Below are positions 45,533 through 55,800 of a stretch of DNA of 64,000 nt, one piece after another. Made by a program: the position numbers and the translations under genes. The number at the start of each line of letters is the position of its first letter. Position 1 is the stretch's first letter. A model generated the notes under the pieces. It ran no database searches. It was not told the DNA's origin and saw only the letters and a list, made by a program, of their open reading frames with translations. The stretch is from Gibbula magus (taxonomy: Eukaryota > Mollusca > Gastropoda > Trochida > Trochidae): the NCBI GenBank assembly GCA_936450465.1, contig OW388304.1:36795593-36859592 (forward strand). The letters are read 5' to 3'.

Positions 45533-47640
45533 TACCAAAGATATTTCACATTTTCAAAATACACGTCTGATGACATTAATAAACATCATAGTATGTGTAC
45601 GTTTGAATGAAAGTGAAATATTTGATTTCAGACACATATGTGTGTTTACCATTCCTCACTGTTTATCTTAGGTCTTATTAAAATCTGTTTGATATAAATC
45701 TACACATCAGTGAATTATAAAATGTATAGTTTTGGTGCTATCAAAAAGCCACATCTGGACGTTTGTGGTTGATATGTATATCAAGCCTGGTGAAGCTACA
45801 GCACTGTACCACTTATATTCGTACACTGGCGTTAATTCATAGGTTTACATGTTAATTTAGTGTAGAATAAATAATTTTCATAAAATAAGTACATGTTGGA
45901 AAATCGTAAAGCTTTGCATTTCAAAATGAAATCATTCAACTCTGAAGTCAACAATGTAATGACAAACATTGAACTAGTGTCATCAGCTTAACCTCCATGT
46001 GTAAAACTTCGCATAATTGAACTTCTTCATGTTAAAAATGTTATACACATACATAATTGAACAGACACTATGAGGTTAAATTGAAATAGTTTCATCGAAA
46101 AAGTTTGTTCAATGTGAATAGTATGCAAAGAAAATATTGCCATTGTATGAATATATGGGAGCATTCATCGTATATGGCTTATTCTCGAAACACATGTACA
46201 ATTAGTGACTGGTGGGGGAGACAGACTAACAGAATGAATGTTATACACTTTCGCTTAAGCTCAAAGGCGGGTATTAAAATATCTTATACTAAGAATACCT
46301 ATCTTGTGATATATGATGAAATAAGCAATGTTTACAGTTATGGACCGATGGGTTTTAAATAAAAGATATATATTTAGGTCATATCAATTTCATACACTTA
46401 CGTTTGAATCGACGCAAGATATTTTCCAAATTGAAACCTGAAAATATATTTACTAAACACTTAGTATACCATAGTATTGAATTACCGTGCACACTCTTCA
46501 GAAACATATTGAACTTTGTTAGCCCGTAAAGCTCTAACAGTGTAAATAACAACCAATCATTGTGTCAACACACCACATCCCTTTAGAGACCGTGTGGTCA
46601 TGGCTGAATGATTTTGTTATAACTTGACATAAATGTTTTCCTTTCTGCTCTGACTGAAGTGCTGGAATATTCAAGTTGTATTTTCGTGATAGGAAACAAT
46701 TGAATTATGATAACACTCAATTACATTTCAATGTAGTTATTTCAAAGTATTCATTTTAGTGAGCAAACGAAATGAATTTGTCTGTTTTACTTCAAGCAAT
46801 TATTGTGTCTTGAAAGTAGATACATATTATCATTTTGTCATGACACAAAATATGAACATTTCAATAAATATTCAGAATCAAGAACTGCTTCTTGATATTG
46901 ACACAAGTTAAACCTAATTATGACTGTTCAAGACCATTGATTCATGTACATGCAATATAGAAAGGATTAGCTTCTGAGAAGACACCGCTTGACATGTTCT
47001 CCACTTGAATACCAGGATGTCCATAACATCTTGAGAACCATAGTGGGGATTTTAGCATATGGGTGATACTTAAGTTTGAATACTTAAATACATGAAATAA
47101 CTCAAACATTTACGTCACCGAAATACATGACAACGCCTTTGTTTCCTCCTAATTAATTTTATATTATAATGAATTAGACCTCTCATTGAGAATATGTCTA
47201 CGAGGTTTGCGATGAGATATTCACAAAATCAGTCAAATGTTTTTAAAATCGGAAAACTGATATTAGAAGCAGTAAAAACTGTAACATGATTACTTTAATT
47301 CAATGAATGTCAGTTACATAATGTAAAAAACAACATGGTGTCTGCTGTATTAAACAGAGTTAGCAACATGAACATAAATTGTGAGTTGATGACATGACAA
47401 TGATATGATTGTTCCGATAACATTGTTAAGATGTACATTAAAATACTTTAATTATTGAAACTACCATTTCCCATTTCTTTCTACTTTCATCTGTCCATCG
47501 TGTATGAATAATGTATGGGTATATCTACCGTATTAAACAGTTCCTATTTATATAATGATCCATAGTGAGTATAGTTTACTGATCATTTAACTGACATATA
47601 GCTGTATATACCCAGATGGAGAGTATTACATTCACATAAA
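45533..47640 (+). repeat. Left arm of giant inverted repeat (2108 bp)
   Basis: The whole arm is the reverse complement of 48767-50871. By eye it carries only scattered substitutions and a few small indels (roughly 98-99% identity in blocks I compared, lower around 47240-47260). The outer boundary is TACCAAAGATATTTCA at 45533 and the inner one ends at TTCACATAAA. An 85-codon frame at 46105-46362 is preserved in both arms with very few changes, but it has no recognised domain. Confidence 0.92.
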
Positions 47641-47769
47641 TAAATGTATAGCACTTAGTCGGCTAATGTTCACAACTCTTACACGTCGTACATGATTGGA
47701 ACTTAGTCTTACCAGATAATATTCTACTAACTGTTTCATGCTGTATAACATATACATATTTCAAATGTA

Positions 47770-48250
47770 GAAACACCTCATTGATAAATGTGATATTAGA
47801 AAATGGAAAATTTCATGAATCATGCTCCCTTGGAGTTATTGTTCCAATACATAAGCAAGGTAGCAAACACCATATGAATAACAACAGAGGTATCACTCTT
47901 CTTAGCATCTTCGGTAAAGTATTCATGTATATTATTAACAAGAGGCTAGTGTTTTGGGCGGATACTCTGGATAAAATAAGTGAAGAGCAAGCGGGATAAA
48001 GAGAGGGATACTCTACAATCGATAATATTTGTCATAGTTTGAGTATGAAACTGAAAATACTATTATGCAATATTTTTGAGAATGTCAAAGTGTGTGTTCG
48101 GAACAATAATGATATATCCTATACTTTTACAAGCCATTTGGGAATTAGGCAGGGGTGTGTATTGACCCCGTTTTCATTCACAATTTCCATCAATGAATAT
48201 AGCCATTCAAATAAGAAAGAACTGTTCCCATGGCATACAGCAACATTCTG
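47770..48250 (+). pseudogene. Non-LTR reverse transcriptase remnant in the spacer
   Basis: The frame from 47781 reads GVIVPIHKQGS, NRGITLLSIFGKVF and then EEQAG, a stop, and REGYSTIDNI. A later frame gives GIRQGCVLTPFSFTISINE. These are RT fingers/palm motifs in order, as in L1/RTE-like elements. The catalytic FADD/YADD box is not seen, and about 70 residues between STIDNI and the RQGCVL block are missing, so it is internally deleted and dead. It sits in the 1126-bp spacer between the palindrome arms. Confidence 0.8.
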
Positions 48251-48365
48251 ACATTATTGAGTATGCAAACAAAATATTTTCTTTTCACAGTTCACAGAGA
48301 TACCTAGCCAGACGGACTGGTTATTCATCAAATGGAGTAAAGGAATGGTATAAATCCTACTCTTG

Positions 48366-48608
48366 AGCTTCACCAGGCTTGATATATATATCAACCACAA
48401 ACGTCCTGATGTGGCTTTTTGATAGTACCAAAACTATACATTTTATAATTCACTGATGTGTAGATTTATATCAAACAGATTTTAATAAGACGTAAGATAA
48501 ACAACGAGGAATGGTAAACACACATATGTGTCTGAAATCAAATATTTCACTTTCATTCAAACGTACACATACTATGATGTTTATTAATGTCATCAGACGT
48601 GTATTTTG
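48366..48608 (+). repeat. Third copy of the palindrome's outer 243 bp
   Basis: 48366-48608 matches 50607-50849 of the right arm in direct orientation (AGCTTCACCAGGCTTGATAT ... CATCAGACGTGTATTTTG), with a few differences. It is therefore inverted relative to 45555-45797. It directly follows the RT remnant. Confidence 0.85.
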
Positions 48609-48766
48609 TACTTTGCTAAGAAATTTAGGAGGGTATAGGATGATTGAGTTTGTCTATGCCATATGCAGAGGAAACCAGGTTTTAGGTATGTTAACTGCAT
48701 AATGGTTATTTTTAAATAATATAGTATATTGCTTCAATTGTATTTAATTTATTTTCAAATTTGTAT

Positions 48767-50867
48767 TTTATGTGAATGTAATACTCTCCATCTGGGTATA
48801 TACAGCTATATGTCAGTTAAATGATCAGTAAACTATACTCACTATGGATCATTATATAAATAGGAACTGTTTAATACGGTAGATATACCCATACATTATT
48901 CATACACGATGGACAGATGAAAGTAGAAAGAAATGGGAAATGGTAGTTTCAATAATTATAGTATGTTAATGTACATCTTAACAATGTTATCGGAACAATC
49001 ATATCATTGTCATGTCATCAACTCACAATTTATGTTCATGTTGCTAACTCTGTTTAATACAGCAGACACCATGTTGTTTTTTACATTATGTAACTGACAT
49101 TCATTGAATTAAAGTAATCATGTTACAGTTTTTACTGCTTCTAATATCAGTTTTCCCAATTTACAAACATTTGACTGATTTTGTGAATATCTCATCGCAA
49201 ACCTCGTAGACATATTCTCAATGAGAGGTCTAATTCATTATAATATAAAATTAATTAGGAGGAAACAAAGGCGTTGTCATGTATTTCGGTGACGTAAATG
49301 TTTGAGTTATTTCATGTATTTAAGTATTCAAACTTAAGTATCACCCATATGCTAAAATCCCCACTATGGTTCTCAAGATGTTATGGACATCCTGGTATTC
49401 AAGTGGAGAACATGTCAAGCGGTGTCTTCTCAGAAGCTAATCCTTTCTATATTGCATGTACATGAATCAATGGTCTTGAACAGTCATAATTAGGTTTAAC
49501 TTGTGTCAATATCAAGAAGCAGTTCTTGATTCTGAATATTTATTGAAATGTTCATATTTTGTGTCATGACAAATGATAATATGTATCTACTTTCAAGACA
49601 CAATAATTGCTTGAAGTAAAACAGACAAATTCATTTCGTTTGCTCACTAAAATGAATACTTTGAAATAACTACATTGAAATGTAATTGAGTGTTATCATA
49701 ATTCAATTGTTTCCTATCACGAAAATACAACTTGAATATTCCAGCACTTCAGTCAGAGCAGAAAGGAAAACATTTATGTCAAGTTATAACAAAATCATTC
49801 AGCCATGACCACACGGTCTCTAAAGGGATGTGGTGTGTTGACACAATGATTGGTTGTTATTTACACTGTTAAAGCTTTACGGGCTAACAAAGTTCAATAT
49901 GTTTCTGAAGAGTGTGCACGGTAATTCAATACTATGGTATACTAAGTGTTTAGTAAATATATTTTCAGGTTTCAATTTGGAAAATATCTTGCGTCGATTC
50001 AAACGTAAGTGTATGAAATTGATATGACCTAAATATATATCTTTTCTTTAAAACCCATCGGTCCATAACTGTAAACATTGCTTATTTCATCATATATCAC
50101 AAGATAGGTATTCTTAGTATAAGTTATTTTAATACCCGCCTTTGAGCTTAAGCGAAAGTGTATAACATTCATTCTGTTAGTCTGTCTCCCCCACCAGTCA
50201 CTAATTGTACATGTGTTTCGAGAATAAGCCATATACGATGAATGCTCCCATATATTCATACAATGGCAATATTCTTTGCATACTATTCACATTGAACAAA
50301 CTTTTTCGATGAAACTATTTCAATTTAACCTCATAGTGTCTGTTCAATTATGTATGTGTATAACATTTTTAACATGAAGAAGTTCAATTATGCGAAGTTT
50401 TACACATGGAGGTTAAGCTGATGACACTAGTTCAATGTTTGTCATTACATTGTTGACTTCAGAGTTGAATGATTTCATTTTGAAATGCAAAGCTTTACGA
50501 TTTTCCAACATGTACTTATTTTATGAAAATTATTTATTCTACACTAAATTAACATGAAAACCTATGAATTAACGCCAGTGTACGAATATAAGTGGTACAG
50601 TGCTGTAGCTTCACCAGGCTTGATATACATATCAACCACAAACGTCCAGATGTGGCTTTTTGATAGCACCAAAACTATACATTTTATAATTCACTGATGT
50701 GTAGATTTATATCAAACAGATTTTAATAAGACCTAAGATAAACTGTGAGGAATGGTAAACACACATATGTGTCTGAAATCAAATATTTCACTTTCATTCA
50801 AACGTACACATACTATGATGTTTATTAATGTCATCAGACGTGTATTTTGAAAATATGAAATATCTTT

Positions 50868-50871
<4 letters not shown>
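48767..50871 (-). repeat. Right arm of giant inverted repeat (2105 bp)
   Basis: Inverse of 45533-47640, ending at CTTTGGTA where a (TA)n tract begins. The mirrored frame here is 50029-50259 on the minus strand. Confidence 0.92.

Positions 50872-50922
<51 letters not shown>
50870..50922. repeat. (TA)n microsatellite at the palindrome edge
   Basis: About 26 TA units followed by ACACACAC. It is cruciform/fragile DNA exactly at the outer boundary of the right arm. Confidence 0.95.
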
Positions 50923-50933
<11 letters not shown>

Positions 50934-50935
50934 TA

Positions 50936-51542
50936 TACATACATTCACCCATGTTTGCATATGTATACATGTATCTAAGTGGCCGCCATGTGCTTTAGGT
51001 GTTTTTTGATGAGCGTTGATGACATAAATGCTCCAAAAGGTGTCCAGGTCTCACTGTCCCTTTAACAGCTCTGAATACCTATGTTTAATATCGAACGATG
51101 ACATGAGTGCTACCCGAGCTTAACGGTTGTTTTGTGCAACGATTCCCTGAACCACATCCTTTAGTTCGTTAACTGAAATGATATATTGCTTATGTAGTTA
51201 TTGTATAGTGTAAATAGATTCACTACTAACCTGCAGCTGGTGATACTCTTCTTACATGTAACCTGACAACAGTAAGTGTACAATAACATATAATCTTACA
51301 ATTACCCAATGTTTGGTTAATTATGCAAACTGGTATGTTGAAACGTTCATGTGAAAAAAGCAACCGTAAACATTCTGTCTTAGTTATTCATCATTGCAAC
51401 TGGAATGTAAGATACGTTCAAGACAAACAAAGAAATCAACCCCACTCAAGGAAGATGTAGGTTTTTTCTGTTTTCTGTTTTCTTATTCATACAATACAGT
51501 GTAAAGCCAATGAAAAGAATATACAGGACGTTGTTCACATAT
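50936..51542. other. Intergenic, no gene recognised
   Basis: No open frame or repeat boundary of note. Confidence 0.5.
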
Positions 51543-51591
51543 TACTTCTTCTCAAATTGCTCCTTTACAATAAAATTCCGTGCACAAGTTT

Positions 51592-52108
51592 AGTAGACTG
51601 ACGGGCAAAAGAAACTATAACACTCATATGTTTTCAATTAATTCAAATGAAATGAGATTCATTTGATTACGGCACGATGCAATAACACTTTACGGCAATA
51701 GTTTGAATGACTTAATTGGTGACTGTTTTATTTTTAACTAAAACATCATTATTTAAAGTAGACAGGGGTAATAAATGAAATTTACATCAACATAAACCCC
51801 TTCCATGTTTAAAATGTTGTAAATGTGTGCAGGACGAGGCACATTTATTAATTTTCACATAGAGTATGTGTTATATGTCGATGAACAGTTACAAGTTTTT
51901 CATCAAAATTAATTTTGGGTAATTTAAAAATTGAAATTTTGAATTTTAATATATTTATAGGTATTCTTTGACTGATTGAATGTTTTGGACTAATTTCCTA
52001 AACTGGTCAGTTTTTGAAAACGACGTTGAAAACTCGAAATATTTGACTTTGACAATTATACATATGATAAATACAACTGCGTGATATAGTTTATTTTGCA
52101 CGTTAGTG
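51592..52108 (-). mobile_element. Second, diverged copy of the 7017-7548 MITE
   Basis: Inverse orientation of 7017-7548 with blocks such as ATTTGATTACGGCACGATGC, TTAATTGGTGACTGTTTTAT, GACAGGGGTAATAAATG and GATGAACAGTTACAA. It interrupts a sequence whose uninterrupted duplicate is at 54137-54325, so the insertion point is known to within a few bases. TA borders both sides. Confidence 0.75.
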
Positions 52109-52553
52109 TATATTCGCGAGTTAAATTTTTTACTGATAATTCGTGATCTTTCAAGTTTAGGTTCATCATGGCGGTATCCATCCACATTTCGCTCTCAATC
52201 TGTTATTTGTTCGATGTCCTATATATTTGTCCAAAATAAAACCAATAGCAAATAGTTAACTAATTCATTCAATAATGGTTCCCAAATCCCGTTGTCCCTT
52301 CCCGAGAATCCTGGTTTATTATCTAACCCGTCTTTGATTTTTAATCTTATTTCAAACTTTTACCATCTGAACTGAACATTCCTCCCAGTACAGAAAGGTT
52401 CCCAAATATTTTAATGAAACTTGTACTTTATTTAAATAGACAAGTAAATGTATTTCATTTCCTTGTCTTTAACAATAAGCTCTGTGTCATATCTGCATCT
52501 TGTTTATAGTATATATTTTTACATGTACTGCTATTTTAAGAGTTATTTGTGCA

Positions 52554-52830
52554 TATGAACGTTGTCTTTTTAGCAAATAAGATAAGATAAATCAAGACCT
52601 AGACCCTCTCAGCAAAACAAAACGGTATGATTGATGTGTTCATCGCATCAACTGTCTCAACAATGTTATAAAAGTAATTATTTTATTGGGCAAATAAATA
52701 TTGTGAAATACTAGTATTGTTATTATTATTACTCTAGATATTATTTAACGTATGAATGTTCTCTTATTATCTCAAAAGATCAAATAAGATAAGATAAAAC
52801 AAGAACACAATATTCTCAGCATAACAGACG
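52554..52830 (+). promoter_or_regulatory. Duplicated GATA-motif block upstream of the C1q gene
   Basis: A roughly 75-bp block (TATGAANGTT...AATAAGATAAGATAAA...CTCAGCANAACA) occurs at 52554-52625 and again at 52751-52830, ending about 60 bp before the C1q start codon. Each holds two overlapping AGATAA (GATA-factor consensus) motifs. GATA factors act in haemocyte and gut immunity in invertebrates, so a role in expression is plausible. It is inferred only. Confidence 0.35.
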
Positions 52831-52892
52831 GGAGAGGCTTGTCATAGATAAGGATACACGCAGTTCTTGAACTTTCTTATAACATCGACAAT

Positions 52893-55800
52893 ATGTATTT
52901 TACAATTTCATGTGTTACGTTCATACTTTGCCTGTACGGGGCGAGTACTGACAACACGACAGACTACATCCTTCAGCTGGAACAGAAAATATCTCATCTG
53001 GAGAGTCACTCTCTGGCAGCGGAACAGAAGCAGGCCGCCGTTCTGTCCAGTATTCTATCCAGGTTACAGTCACAGGAAGAACAATTAAAATCCCAGGAAC
53101 AAAAGATACAGTCCCAAGAACAGAAGTTACAGTCCCAGGAACAGACGATGCGGGAGCTTAAGGTTTGGCTGTTTTTATTTCTTGAAATTATCTGAACGTT
53201 CGTTTGAACCACAAACTTAGTTGTTTTCATATCTATAATTATGTAGATAGTTCTCGATAGATTGAGTAATAAGTATGTTCATGCATTCACTCATTCACTA
53301 AATACGCCAAGGAACATTAACTTGACAACTCCAGGTGGCTTCAAGCAGTATCAACATCAAACACATAATAGCATGTTCTTTTTAGTAGCAAGTTCATGGC
53401 ATTTTGAAAAATACACAAAATCCATTTTCGAAAATACACTGGTGACACCCGTTGTCGAGTTGAGCATACTGAGTTGTATAATTATCACACAATTCATCAA
53501 CTTTTCTTCTGTTTTTGATAATTGAATAATTAATATTCAATCAATTTGAGCGGCTTATCATGGACTCATGTAATAGTACAATTTTATATTTAAAAATATT
53601 GAATTGTGAGTTATTTCCATAACATTTTTTTTACAGTTTTCATATCAGCAATGTTAGCAATTTGTTTTACAGACTGAATTAGAAAACGACACTACAACAG
53701 ACTGTCTGTCGGCGTCCTCATCAGGTTAGTTATATATGCTGGTTTTGTCTTTGTAAAAAGTCACCCAAAATATAAGGAGTATACTGAGATACATGTCATT
53801 TAAATAGTAAAGAAATTATACAAGGTTACATTTGGGATAACACTGCCTTCAATAGTACAAGGCGAAATGGTCGTTTGATAAGCTGCTGGAACGTCAGTGC
53901 TGGCGATAGTTGCCTTACTCTGAGGGTGTGGGTTCGAATCCCGCAAGGACTCTGACCGAACAAGTACAAGAATGTGTACTATTGAAGGTAGCGTTACCCC
54001 AAATGTAACCTTGTTATATACTGAGTATACTTAACTATACCCAGTTTTCAACGGAGTCAAACACACTGCAGCCAGTTATATTATTGACTTTTACTGTTTG
54101 TTAATTCAGTTCATTTGGGTATGATATTTATTTTTGTTACTTCTGCTCAAATTACTCCTTTATAAAAATAATTCCTTGCGAAATCTGTGTATATTCGAGA
54201 GCTTTTACTGATATTCCTGATATTTCGTGATCTTTCAAGTTTCGGTTCCTTCCTAGCGGTATATTCAAACTCCACTGCGACTTCTTTATTTGTTATATGT
54301 CCTATATATCTGTCGATTGTATGATACTTTTTTTAATATATGTCAAATACACACAGGCTGCTGAAATCGCTTTTTCAAAATGATGTTTGGACATGATGTT
54401 TACGAAATTTCTGAAATATGAACAAAATATGTTGATAAGTGCACCTCCTTGAACTCGTTAGTATTTCACTAATCAGATGGCCACGAGTGAAAATGTTACT
54501 TTCTCACTCCACGAGATGAGATAGAAATGATATTCGGCAAAACAATGAAATAATTTATTTATTATATAACTTTAATCTGCATAAAAACAATGACATTGAA
54601 AGATTATAGCGGTCTTGGTTGTCATAATTCGAACAACTCCCCGCTATAGTTCACGGTAAATGCAGTGAGAAAATAATTCGACTGAAATAAGTCAATATAA
54701 AACAGGACAATGTTTTACAAAAATAAATATGTTGTGAATGTTTATCTACTGTACCATCTAGTCAAGTGAAGATGCCTAAGACATTGAAAAACGCAAATTT
54801 TGTCGTTATTTTAAATGCGTAGTGATACAGCGAGTGACGTTCGTTTTTGTCCGTCACATACCTCTCGCCTCACCAAATTTTTCACGAGTAAAAGAACTAC
54901 TATGCAACATATCAACAATAAATGAAGTTCAGAATGTTATGGAATATTGAATATGATATTAACACTTCAAAAGGTCAACAGAAATTGACTGAAACATCAC
55001 AACAGCGTCGTTCACCCTCAGACGTGGAAAGCAAGGGAGGTAATCACTTTAAAAAGGGAGATAATTTCATTTCAAAGGGAGACAATCATGAAAAGTAATT
55101 CCGGCCACATGTCACTGCAGTGAAAATATGAGTTATATTTTCACTGCAGTGAAAATATGACTTCTACTGCTTATGTGCAAATATGACATATATTTTCATT
55201 GTATAATCACATATTTCATTGCTAGTTATATAATAAATGAGATTTCCCAGTAATTATGTTTTTAAGGGGCCAGAGCTAAAGAATAATTACCCACAGACTA
55301 GTCCTTTTAATGAATAATGATCAGACATCAGAATTTTTTTTTGAAATGCCAGTATTCAGTTAAAACATGACAACCAGTCAAAAGGCAAAAAACAAAAATA
55401 TTGACATACAGTTGAGAAAACATGTTATCGACATAATAGAGCTCCTGAAACTCGTTGACGCATCGTTACTGCAGGACGTAATGAATTGTTCTTTTTTAGC
55501 ACAAAATATTAAACACTTATTGAAATAATAGCTTAACTAATTTAAACAATCTGAATTCCTTCCTGTAGTTGTTTCCACTCCATTTCATTGCATCTAGTTA
55601 CATGTTGTAACTACGTTTCAATCATGCTTATCTCTTGTGGATTAATCTACTTGAGTTGTGGTAGCTTTGGTGTTTTTGGCCATATTGATTTTAAGAGGAA
55701 TAATCCATTAACACAAGCTTTTCGACTGAGGCACTTATGCCCAGAAGTATAACGCTATGTTAAAAAAGGATTATGTCAACAATCTAGTTTCTGACATCTA

